In this document: piece by piece, positions 28,766-50,706 of the stretch
Layout of the letters: every line of letters starts with the position of its first letter
Numbering within the stretch: position 1 is the first letter of the stretch
Source of the DNA: Tahibacter harae
Lineage (GTDB): Bacteria > Pseudomonadota > Gammaproteobacteria > Xanthomonadales > Rhodanobacteraceae
NCBI RefSeq assembly: GCF_024437735.1
Contig: NZ_JANFQO010000002.1
Location: 186,001 to 250,000 of the forward strand
Direction: 5' to 3'
Length of the DNA: 64,000 nt
Notes under the pieces: generated by a model
Seen by the model: only the letters and a program-made list of their open reading frames with translations
Told to the model about the DNA's origin: nothing
Databases searched by the model: none
Translations under genes and position numbers: made by a program

Positions 28766-28766
<1 letters not shown>
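18507..28766 (-). CDS. NRPS, three modules: C-A-PCP x3 plus decayed E remnant
   Basis: The 3419-residue protein starts at ATG 28766, sharing a base with the previous stop. Order: TubC-type docking domain (1-60); C (from ~83, HHIVFDAWS ~215), A (~530-1040), PCP (GGHSL ~1084); C (from ~1143, HHIVSDAWS ~1279), A, PCP (~2138); C (from ~2196, HHIVSDGWS ~2330), A, PCP (GGNSL ~3213); then a decayed epimerization-like piece (~3290-3419). Codes read by eye: module 1 DVFWLGGVFK (Val-like aliphatic, uncertain); module 2 DAWLIGAVCK (aromatic-like, uncertain); module 3 DVWHFSLIDK (Ser). All A10 lysines are present. There is no fused thioesterase and no intact E domain. As the last synthetase gene it should add the final three residues before release by the adjacent Cys-thioesterase. 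Confidence 0.95.
18510..18890 (-). other. Decayed epimerization-domain fragment
   Basis: About 130 C-terminal residues of the last NRPS match only the front half of a C/E-type domain (ELDRDALRRIV, then APFRAGLLL). They end right after a motif NAALVDVAEWNRI that aligns with the E-domain HHLxVDxVSWRI. Both catalytic His are replaced (Asn-Ala), and the rest of the domain, about 300 residues, is missing. It is a vestige with no expected catalysis. Confidence 0.6.
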
Positions 28767-39534
<10,768 letters not shown>

Positions 39535-39535
<1 letters not shown>

Positions 39536-42500
39536 CAGAACACACCTTCTTCAATTACGTGGTTTTCTTGCAGGATTTCGCGTTTCTTTTCGGCCAGCCG
39601 GTCGCGCAGGGAGGCCGCGGCGATCTTCCCGGCGGCGCCTGCGATGGTCGGCGCCTCGAAGAAGGCACGCATGGAATATTCGCCGTCGCGCGAAGGGAAC
39701 TCGTCGCGGATGCGGCTGAGCAGGCGCGTGGCCAGCAGGGAGTCGCCGCCCAGCTCGAAGAAGTTGTCGTGCACGCCGATATCGGCGACGCCGGTCAGTT
39801 CCTGCCAGATTTCCAGCAGGCGCTGCTCCGCGGCATCCCGCGGCGCGGCGCGGCCGGCCGCGGCGCCGCGGCGCGAATACAGTTGCACCGCAGGCTTTTC
39901 CGGCGCGGCGAGCGCAATCCACTTGTCCAGGCGCGGCTTGAGCGGGCCGGTGGAATTGATCAGCTGCGCGGTGTCGCTCCAGGCCAGGGCCTGCTCGAAC
40001 GCGGCCACGCCCTCGGCCGCGCTCATGCTGTAGGCGTCCGCACCGCGCGCTTCCGTGCCCGCGGCGGCGAACGACCAGCCGTCCCAGCCGACGCTGAGCC
40101 AGCGTTCGTCGCCGGCCGCGTGGCGCGCCTGGGCGAATGCATCCAGATAGAGATTGGCCGCGGCATAGGCCGAGAAACCCAGACCGCCGAGCACGCCGGA
40201 CAGCGAGGACATCAGCAGGCAGAAATCGACAGCACGCCCTTCCAATGCCTGCGCCAGCGCGAGCACCCCGCCGGCCTTGGGCAGGAACTGGGCCCGCACC
40301 GACTCCGGCGTGGCCTCGCTGATCGCCATGGCCGCGCCCTGCGGATTGCCGGCGCAGTGGATCACGCCGTCGATGCGGCCGAAGCGCGCCTCGGCCTGGT
40401 CCATCGCCGCCGCAATCTGCGCGGCGTCGGCGCTGTCGGCGCTGCAGTACAGCACCTGCGCGCCCGCCTGCTGCAGATCCTGCAGCTGCTGCAGCGAACG
40501 GCGCAGCCCCGCGTCAGCCGCTTCATCGGCCAGCCAGCGCGCCCAGTCCTGCGACGCCGGCAACGCGCGCCGGGACACGATAACCAGATTGGCGGCGTAG
40601 TTGCGCGCCAGGTGCAGGGCCAGCGCCTGGCCTATGCGTCCCAGTCCACCGCTGATCAGGTAGGTGCCGCCGCGGCGCAGCGACCTGGCCGGGCTGCCGT
40701 CGGCGCTGCGCGCCTCATAGGCCGGCGTCCAGCGCCGCGCGCGGCGCAGGGCCACGCTGGGCGGCGGATCGGCCAGGCACAGTTCGTCCAGCAGCTGTGC
40801 GGATGTGGCGGCGATGAGGGCATCGCCGCCGGCGCCGGCGTCGGCGCTGTCCAGGTCGATCTGGCGGCAGCGCAGGCCGGCGTATTCCTGCGGCGCGACT
40901 TTGCACAGGCCGGCGAGGATCGCCGCTTCCGGCGCGATGCGCTCGGCGCCGGTGACGCGGCAGGCATCGGCGCTGACCACGCTGCACACGGCCGGCGTAG
41001 GCTGGCGCAGCGCCGCGAGGGCACGGACGGCATGCAGCAGGCTGAAATAGCCGCACTGCAACTGCTGTTCCAGCGCGGCCGCTGCATCGTTTCCGTGCGA
41101 CAGCGCCAGGCCGGCCAGGTGCACCAGTTCGTCGATGCGGCCGTGCTCGGCCGCAATCTGCGGCAGCAGCGCTTCCAGCTGTGCCGGCTGCGCGGGCGAG
41201 TAGCGATAGTCGTCGCGCGCCAGACGTTCGCAGCCTGCACCGCTGCGCACGGCCACGGCGGTCTGGCCGGCTTGGCGCAAACGGTGCAGCAGCGCCTCGC
41301 CCAGCCCGTGCTCGTCGCACAGCAGCACCCAGACCCGCGTCTCGGCGGCAAGGTCACGCCTGGCGCGGGCGCCGCCGGGCACGAGCTTCCACAGCGGAAG
41401 CTGGAACCAGTCCGCCGGCGTGCCGCGCTTGGCCTGGCGCGCCGGCGCGGAGGCCGCCGCCGGTGCGTCGATCCAGTAGCACTGGCCTTCAAACGGGTAA
41501 GCCGGCAGCGGCACGCGGCGGCGGCGTTCGCCGGCGTGGTAGGCCTTCCAGTCCAGCGTGGCACCGGCCAGCCACAGCTGGCCCAGCGCCTTGGCGAACA
41601 GACGATTGTCGTCGCCGGCGTGATCCTGCGCATGGCGCAGGCTGGCGATTACCGTCGCGCCGGCCGCCGCCGGCTGCTTGCGCAGCAGGCTGCCCAGGGC
41701 CAGGCCAGGACCGGCTTCCAGCAGCACGCGCCGGCCGGCCGCCGGCTGCGCCAGCAGCGTCTGCGCGCCCTCGGCAAAGCGCACGCATTCGCGCAGGTGG
41801 CGCAGCCAGTACTCCACGTCAGTCGCCTGCGCCGCCTCGATGAAGCGGCCGCTCAGGTTCGACACGTACGCCCGCTGCGGCGCCTGCCAGCGCACCTGGT
41901 GCAGCACGCTGCGGTATTCCGCCAGCAGCGGTTCCATCATCGCCGAGTGGAACGCATGCGAGGTCGCCAGCGGCCGGTGCGTGATGCCCTGTGCCGTCAG
42001 CGTCGTGGCCAGTTGCTCGATCGCCTGCAGCGGACCCGAAGCCACCACCGACCGCGCGCCGTTCACCGCCGCGAGGCTGCACGGCGTGCCGGCGATCAGC
42101 GAACCCAGCGTCGCTTCGTCGCAGTCGGCCGACAGCATCGCGCCCGGCGCCATCGCCTGCATCAGCTGCGCACGCCGGGCCACCAGGTGCAGCCCTTCCT
42201 CCAGCGTGAACACGCCCGCCACGCAGGCCGCCACGTATTCGCCCAGGCTGTGGCCGATCATCGCCTCGGGCTCGAGGCCGTAGCTCAGCAGGCACTGCGC
42301 CAGGCTGTATTCCAGGGCGAACAGCGCCGGCTGCGCCAGGCGCGTCTGGTTCAGCGCCTGCGCCGCCGCCGCACGGTCCGCCCCCGCCGGCGGATACACC
42401 GCCGCACGCAGGTCCAGCCCCAGCAACGGCTGCAGCAGCTCCGCACAGCGGTCGAACTGGCGGCGGAACTCCGCTTCGCTTTCGTACAGCCCCTTGCCCA

Positions 42501-45500
42501 TGTCCAGGTACTGCGACCCCTGGCCCGGGAACAGCAGCACCAGCGATACGCCCGCCTCCGATGCCTCGGCCGCGACCGCCTGGCCGCCGTCCTGCTGCAA
42601 CTGCGCGATGGCGTCCTGCACCGAATCGGCCACCAGCGCACGCCGCTGCGCGTGGCGCGTGCGGCCCACCTGCAAGGTGTAGGCGATATCTGCCAGCGCC
42701 TGCGTCGCGCCTTCGCCCTGCAGATGCTGCAACAGGCGCGTACCCGCCGCCTCCAGCGCCGTCGGCGTCTTCGCCGACAGCAGCAGCAGGTGCACCGGCC
42801 GCTGCGTCGCCTGCGCCGGGCTCTCCGGCGCTTCCTCCAGCACCACGTGCGCATTCGTGCCGCCGATGCCGAACGAGCTCACCCCGGCGCGCCGCGGCGT
42901 CTCGCCCCGCGGCCACTCGCGCAGCTGCGTGTTGACGTAGAACGGGCTCGCCGCGAAGTCGATCTGCGGGTTCGCGTTCGCGTAGTTGATGCTCGGCGGC
43001 AGCTGGCGGTGCTTGAGCGCCTCCACCGTCTTGATCAGGCCGGCTATGCCGGCGGCGGCGTCCAGGTGGCCGAGATTGGACTTGACCGAGCCGATCGCGC
43101 AGCCGCCCGTCGGCAGCGCGCCGAAGGCCTGCTGCAGCGCGCGCAGCTCGATGGGGTCGCCCAGCACGGTGCCGGTGCCGTGGGCTTCGACGTAGCCGAT
43201 GCTGGCCGCCTCCACACCCGCGGCGCGCAGCGCGCCGCGGATCGCGCGGGCCTGGCCGCCGACGCTGGGCGCGGTGAAGCCGACCTTGTCGGTGGCGTCG
43301 TTGCTCAACGCCGAACCCTTGATCACCGCATGGATGGTGTCGCCGTCGGCAATGGCGTGTTCCAGCCGCTTGAGCAATACCAGGCCGGCGCCGTGACCGC
43401 GGCGCGTGCCGCTGGCGGCGCTGTCGAACGCCCGGCAATGGCCGTCCGCCGAGAGGATGTCGCCTTCCTGGTACAGATAACCCGCCGGCTCGAACTGGGC
43501 GATGCCCGCGGCGCCGGCCAGGGCCATGCGGCACTCGCCCAGGCGCAGGCTGTTGCAGGCCTGGTGCAGCGCGACCAGCGCGGTGGAACAGGCCGTGTTC
43601 ACGCTGACGCTGGGGCCGGACAGATTCAGCTTGTAGGAGAGGCGCGTCGCCGCGTAATCGCGGCTGTTGGCATGCAGCAGGCCGGCGCCGAGGCTGGCGA
43701 AACGGTCCACCTGCGGCAGCAGGTGGTTGATGAAATACAGGCTTTCGCCCGCGCCGACGAATACGCCGACCGCGCGGCTTTCGGCCGCGTTGCCGTAGCC
43801 GGCGTGATCCAGCGCCTCAGCCGCGCATTCGAGCAGGCGGCGCTGCTGCGGATCGGTGACCTCGGCCTCGCGCGGGGTGAAGCCGAAATAGGCCGCGTCG
43901 AATTCCTTGAGGCCATCCAGCACCACGCCGGCGCGCACATAGTCCGGACGCGCCAGCAGTTCCGCCGGCACGCCGGCACGGCGCAGTTCCTCCTCGCCGT
44001 AGAACTGCAGCGATTCACGGCCCGCGGCAATGTTGCGCCAGAATTCCGCCGGCGCGCGCGCATCGGGGAAACGGCAGGCACTGCCGATGATCGCGATGTC
44101 GCCGCCGGCCGGCAGCGCGGATTCCGCATCGTCCGCGGCCGCGCCTTCGCCCTGCCCTTCGCGCAGGAAGCGCACCAGCGCGGCAATGGTCGGATAGGTG
44201 AACAGGTCGACCAGCGCGACCGGCCGCTGCAGCTGCTGGCTGATGCGCTTCTGCAGCTGTATCGCGCGCAGCGAGGTGCCGCCGACATCGAAGAAATTGT
44301 CCTGTACGCCGACACGTTCCAGGCCCAGCAGCTCCTGCCAGATTGCGCACAGGCGCTGTTCCAGCACATGCCGCGGCGCGACGTATTCAGGCTGGCGCGC
44401 AGCACCGCTGCCCGCCTCGGGCAGGGCCTTGCGGTCGATCTTGCCGTTGGGCGAGAGCGGCAGCGCGGCCAGGAACACGAACTGCGCCGGCACCATGAAC
44501 AGCGGCAGCTCGCGCTGCAGGAACTGGCTCAGCGGCGCGGCCGGCGTACTGCCCGCCTCGGCCGCTACCACGTAGGCAACCAGGCGACTGTCGGCGCCGG
44601 CGCCGCGCGCCACCACCACGCATTCCCTCGCCAGCCCCGAGGCCATGATCTGCGCCTCGATCTCGCCCAGCTCTATGCGCAGGCCGTTGAGCTTGACCTG
44701 ATGATCGATGCGGCCGGCGAATTCCAGGTAGCCGGCATCGGTCCAGCGCGCCAGGTCGCCGGTGCGGTAGAGGCGCGCGCCGGGCCCGGCCGCGAACGGA
44801 TCGGCGATGAACTTCTCGGCGCTGAGTTCCGGCTTGTTGAGATAGCCGCGGGCCAGGCCCACGCCGCCGATGTGCAGCTCGCCGAACACGCCGATGGGCA
44901 CGACCTGGCCGTGTTCGTCCAGCACGTGCATCTGGATGTTCTGGATCGGATAGCCGATCGGAATGGTGTGCTCGCCGCGGCTGTCGCGGCAGTCCCAGTA
45001 GGTGACGTCGATGGCCGCTTCGGTGGGGCCGTAGAGGTTGTGCAGCTGCGCCGGGCTGCCGCTGGCGAAATGCTGCTGCACCAGGTTCTTGCCCAGCGCC
45101 TCGCCGCTGCAAAACACCTTGCGCAGGCTGCGCCGTGCGCCCCAGTCGGCCACGTCCAGCATCTGCGCCAGCATGGAGGGCACGAAATGCAGCGTGGTGA
45201 TGCCGCACTCGTCGATGACCCGCTCCAGATACTGCGGATCCTTGTGGCCGTTGGGCCTGGCCATGACCAGGCGGGCGCCGACGATCAGCGGCCAGGTGAA
45301 TTCCCACACCGACACGTCGAAGCTGAAAGGCGTCTTCTGCAGCACGCGGTCGTCGGCGCCGAGCGCGTATTCGCGCTGCATCCAGTCGATGCGGTTGACC
45401 AGCGCGCCATGCGGCACCATCACGCCCTTGGGCCGACCGGTGGAGCCGGAGGTGTAGATCACGTAGGCCAGGTGCTGCGGGGTCAGGCCCAGCGCGGCGC

Positions 45501-48500
45501 TGTCGGGGTTGTGCGCCGGCGCGGCGTCGATCTGCGCATCGGCCTGGTCCAGGCAGATCACGCGCGCGCCGCTGGCGGCGGCGGTGTCGCGCAGCCAGGA
45601 CTGGGTCAGCACGATGCCGACCGCGGAATCCTGCAGCATGTAGCGCACGCGGTCGGCCGGATAGTCCGGATCGACCGGCAGGTAGGCGCCGCCGGCCTTG
45701 AGCACCGCGTAGATGGCGATCACCATTTCCAGCGAGCGTTCCAGGCACAGGCCCACCGGCTGGTCCGGGCGCACGCCCAGCGCAAGCAGGTGGTGGGCCA
45801 GCCGGTTGGCGCGCGCGTTGAGTTCGCGATAGCTCAGGCTGTGCGCCTCGTACTGCAGCGCGATCGCGTCGGGGCTGCGTTCGACCTGGGCCTCGAACAG
45901 CTGCTGCATGCACAGCGCGCCGGGGAAGTCGCGCGCGGTCTGGTTGAAACCGTACAGCGCCTGCTGCCGTTCCACTTCGGCCAGCAGCGGCAACTGCCAC
46001 ACCGGCCGGGCGGCGTCCTGCAGCGCGCCGTCGAGCAGCACCAGGAAATTCTCCGCCATGCGCTCGACGGTGGCGGCGCGGAACAGGTCGGTGTTGTACA
46101 GCCAGGCCAGCTGCAGTTCTTCGTCGTCCTGCTCGGCGACGATTTCCAGGTCGAAGCGCACGCGGTCGCCGGTGCCGGCCAGGGGCTGCAGCTGCAGATC
46201 CTTCAGCCCCAGCGCCTGCTGCTCGGTGTTCTGGAACGTGAACAGGATCTGGAACAGCGGACTGTGGCTGAGGCTGCGCGGCGGCTGCAACGCCTCCACC
46301 AGCATCTCGAACGGCACCTGCTGATGGGCATAGGCATCCAGGATGTCGCGCTGGTTGCGCGCCAGCAGCTGGTCGAAGCGTTCCTCGCCATCGACTTGCG
46401 TGCGCAGCACCAGGGTATTGACGAAGAAGCCGACCAGGGCTTCCAGGTCCGCATGCACGCGCCCGGCGATGGGCGCGCCGATGACGATGTCGCCGGCGTT
46501 GCTGTAGCGGCTGACGAACACCGCCAGCAGCGTGTGCAGGAATACGAACGGCGTGACGCTGTGGCGGCGGCAGGCCGCGGCGAGGCGGCGGCTGCGCTCG
46601 CCGCCGAGCGCGCGTGCGAGGCGGCGGCCGGCATGGCTCTGCCGCGGCGGGCGCGGCTGGTCCAGCGGCAGGCTGTGGCTCTGCGGAATGCCGGCGAGGC
46701 GCTGCCGCCAGTAATCCAGCTCGCGCTGCAGTGTCTCGCCCTGCAGCAGCGTGCGCTGCCAGCCGGCGTAGTCGGCGTACTGGAAACGCAGCGGCGCCAG
46801 CGCGGCGGCGGCGCCGCCGGCGTACTGCGCGTACAGCGCGGCGAATTCGCGCGTCAGCAGGCCCATGGACCAGCCATCGCAGATGATGTGGTGCACGTTG
46901 AACAGCAACGCATGTTCCTGCGCCGACAGGCGCACCAGCGCGACCGCGATCAGCGGCCCGGCGGCGAGATCGAACACCTCGCCGGCACAGGCAGCCAGCT
47001 GTACGCGCAGCGCCTGTTCCTGTTCCTCGCCGTGCAGGGCCGAGAGATCGAACTCGCGCAGCACGAGCCCGTCCGCGGCGAGCACCTGCTGCCGCGCGAC
47101 GCCGTCGTGTTCGACGAAGCGCGTGCGCAGGATCTCGTGCCGTTCCACCAGGCTGTCCACCGCCGCCTGCAGCGCGGCGCGGTCCAGCCGGCCATGCGCG
47201 CGGAATGCGCTGACGATGTTGTACTGGGCGCTGCCGGCTTCGAGCCGGTCCAGCACCCACAGGCGCTGCTGGCCGTAGGACAGCGGCAGCACCGCATTGC
47301 GGTCCAGGGTCTGGAGGCCCTGCAGCAACGGCGCGGTGCGGCGCTGTTCCAGCAGGGCGGCCAGTGCTGCAATGGTCGGATGCTGGAACAGTTCGCGCAG
47401 CGCGACTTCCAGGCCCAGCTGCTGGCGGATCGCGCTGACCAGCCGCGTCGCCAGCAGCGAGTGCCCGCCGATATCGAAGAAATCGTCGCCGACACCCAGG
47501 GTCTCGCGCTTGAGCAGCGCCGACCAGATCGCGTGCAGATCGCTTTCCAGCGGCGTACGCGGCGCGACCACCGCATCGCCGGCGGCGAATTGCGGCGCCG
47601 GCAGCGCCTTGCGGTCGATCTTGCCATTGGCGGTCAGCGGCAGCGCCTGCAGGAACACGAACAGCGCCGGCACCATGTAGTCGGGCAGCACGCGGCGCAG
47701 CGCGGCCTTGGCTGCGGCGGTGCGCGCGGCCGCATCGCCGTCGGCCTCCGCGTCGCCGGCGGCGACGACATAGGCGGCCAGGCACAGGCCGGCCGGGCCG
47801 TCCTCGCGCGCCATCACCACGCATTCCCGCGCCACGCCGAGTTCGACCAGGCGGCGTTCGATCTCGCCCAGTTCGATGCGGAAGCCGTGCAGCTTGACCT
47901 GGTGATCGTTGCGGCCGAGGAACTGCAGGCTGCCGTCAGCGCGGCGGCGTACCAGGTCGCCGGTGCGGTAGAGCCGCTCGCTGGTCCGCGGCGCGGTCGC
48001 CGGGAACGGGTTGGCGATGAAACGGGTGCGGGTCAGCTCATCGGCATGCAGATAGCCGCGCGCCAGGCCGGCGCCGCCGATATACAGCTCGCCGACCGCG
48101 CCCTGCGGGCACAGCGTGCCGCCGGGCGACACTACGTAAAGGCTGGTGTTGTCCAGCGCCCGGCCTATGCCCGGCTCTTCTTCCAGTACGCCGCGGAACT
48201 CAGCCACGGTGGAATACGTGGTGTCTTCCGACGGGCCGTAGAGATTGAGCATGCGCCGGGCGCGGGTCTCGCGGAAGGTGCGGTTGACCAGTTCCTTCTT
48301 CAGCGGCTCACCAGCGACGTTCACGACATCCACGCAATCAGCCACGGCCGCGTCGTCGAGCAGCACCTTCAGCGCGCTGGGCACGGTGTTGATCAGCGTG
48401 GGACGCGGCGCCGCGGGCTGCAGCAGGTCCAGCACATTGCGCACGACCAGGATCTCGCCGCCGTCGATCAGCGGGCTCCACATCTCGAACACCGACAAGT

Positions 48501-50706
48501 CGAAGCACAGCGACGTGGACAGCAGCACACGGCTGCGTTCCTGCGCGCTGTAGGTACGCCGGGTCCAGTCCAGCAGCGCGGTGACCGAACGGTGTTCGAT
48601 CGCCACGCCCTTGGGCCGGCCGGTGGAGCCGGAGGTGTAGATGATGTGCGAGAGATGGCGCTGGGTCAGGCCGATCTGCGCTGCGGACATGTTCTCCGCC
48701 GGCCCAGCCTGCAGGGCGGCGCGGGTCGTCTCCGCATCCAGGCAGATCACCTGCCGCCCTTCCAGCGGCAGCAGCGCGCGCAGGGCTTCTTCGGTGATAA
48801 CCAGCGCGGCGCGGGAATCTTCCAGCATGTAGGCAATGCGCTCGGCCGGATAGTCCGGATCCAGCGGCACATAGGCCGCGCCGGCCTTGTGGATGGCGAG
48901 GATCGCAACCATCAGCTCGGCGCGCCGGCTCACGCACAGCGCGACCAGGTCGTCCGGCCGCAGGCCCTGTGCGCGCAGCTGCTGCGCGAGGCGGTTGGCG
49001 CGCGCATTCAGTTCGGCATAGCTGAGCGCGCCGTCGCAGTCGCGCACCGCGCTGCGCTGCGGCTGCAGCGCGGCCTGCTGCTCGAACAGCTCGAAGGCGC
49101 AGTACGGGCTGATCGGCTGCGCCGGCTCGGCCGAGTCGGCCAGGATCTGTGCGCGTTCGCGCGGCGCGAGCAGGCACAGCCCGCCCAGCGCGCGCTGCGG
49201 TTCGGCCACCACGCCGGCCAGCAGCGCGGCGAAGTTCTCGGCCATGCGCGCGACGCTGCTGTCGAGAAACAGGTCGCTGTTGTAGGTCCAGTTGATCAGG
49301 ATGCGGCTGCCCGCCTCGGCGGCGATGATCTCCAGGTCGAACTTGGCCACCACCTCGTCCCACAGCAGCGGTTCCAGCTGCAGGCCCGGCAAGCGGAGTT
49401 CGCGCTCGCGGCCGCCGCCGCTTTCCAGATTGAACAGGATCTGGAACAGCGGGCCATGGGCCAGGCTGCGGCGCGGCTTCAGTTCCTCGACCAGGGCCTC
49501 GAACGGCACGTGCTGGTTGTCGTAGACGTCGAGGATGGCGCGCTTGTTCGCCAGCAGGGTTTGTTCGAAGGTTGCCGCCGGGTCGACCTGGGTGCGCAGC
49601 ACCAGGGTGTTGACGAACAGGCCGATCAGGCCCTGGGTTTCCTGCTGCACGCGGCCGGCGATGGGCGTGCCCATGACGATGTCGGATTCGTTCGCGTAGC
49701 GGCTCAGCAGCACGGCCAGCGCCGTCTGCAGCAGCATGAACGGGGTTACGTCCAGCTGCTGGCACAGGCGCCGCACGGCCGCCGTGGTGTCCTCGCCGAT
49801 CGCGCTGAAATGACTGCGGCCGTTGAAGCTGCCCTGGGCCGGACGCGGCTTGTCCAGCGGCAGCGAATGCACCACCGGCAGTCCCGCCAGATAGTCTTTC
49901 CAGAAGTGCAGCTGCTTTTCCAATACCTCGCCGCGCAGCCAGTCGCGCTGCCACACGGCGTAGTCGGCGTACTGCAGCGGCAGCGGATCGAGCCGGGCGG
50001 CCTGCCCTTGGGAAAAGGCCGCGTAAAGATGACTGAACTCGGCCACCAGCACGGCGAGCGAACCGCCGTCGGAGACGATGTGGTGCATGTTGAAGCACAG
50101 CACGTGCCGCGTCTCGTCCAGCCGGTACAGGCTGGCGCGCAGCAGGCTGCCGCCGGCCAGGTCGAACGGCCGCGCCGCGTCCTCGCGCAGCGCCTGCCGC
50201 ACGCGCGCGTCCTGCGCGTCGGCGGGCAGCAGGCTCAGGTCGATTTCGTCCAGCGCCACCTCGGCCTGGGCCAGCACCTGCTGCCAGGGCGTGCCGCCTT
50301 CCTCCATCAGGCGCGTGCGCAGGATCTCGTGGCGCTGCACCAGCGCGGCCAGCGCCTGGCGCAGCGCGGCCCGGTCCAGCCGGCCGTGCAGGCGGTAGGC
50401 GCCCTGCATGTTGTACTGCGCCGAGGAGCCGTCGAACTGGTCGACGAACCACAGGCGCTCCTGCGCGTACGACAGCGGCGCGCGCGCCGCGCCGCCGGCG
50501 CGCGGCCGCAGCGGCGGCACCGCGGCGGCGGCGTCCGTCTGCAGGCGGCCGAGGTAGGCCACCAGTTCGTCCCGGTGGCGGCGCAGCTCTTCGCGCAGTG
50601 CGGGCGCCAGCGGCGCCGCCGTCGCCTCGAACTTGAGGCGGCCGTCTTCCACGCGCAGCAGGATGCCGGCGTCCACCGCCTGCTTGACCAGGGCACGCAT
50701 CGGCAT
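39535..50706 (-). CDS. Hybrid NRPS-PKS: C-A(Ala)-PCP-C-A(Ser)-PCP-KS-AT-KR-PCP
   Basis: The 3723-residue protein starts at ATG 50706, sharing a base with the previous stop. TubC-type docking domain (1-55); C (from ~75, HHIVSDGGS), A, PCP (GGHSL ~1078); C (from ~1143, HHIICDGWS ~1275), A (A3 ~1755, A10 ~2092), PCP (GGTSL ~2140); KS (active Cys ~2374 in NTACSTALV), AT (GHSLG ~2817; SHAFH, so malonyl-CoA), KR (GGLGRIG ~3350; Ser and Tyr in [11 protein letters not shown] and SAYAAAN), PCP (GGDSL ~3653). Codes: DLFNNALTYK (Ala) and DVWHFSLIDK (Ser). The KR lacks an LDD motif, suggesting an A-type hydroxyl. Residues ~2546-3079 are almost identical to the PKS at 50706-55322. The C-terminus ends VIEEGVF. 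It adds Ala, Ser and a reduced two-carbon unit. Confidence 0.95.
41471..43070 (-). repeat. 1.6-kb near-identical PKS tract, copy 1
   Basis: This stretch, covering the end of the KS, the linker and the whole AT, aligns to 52636-54235 at a constant offset of 11165 with no gaps. I counted 18 differences in 1600 bases by eye (about 99% identity). Beyond both ends the two PKS modules diverge sharply. Confidence 0.93.
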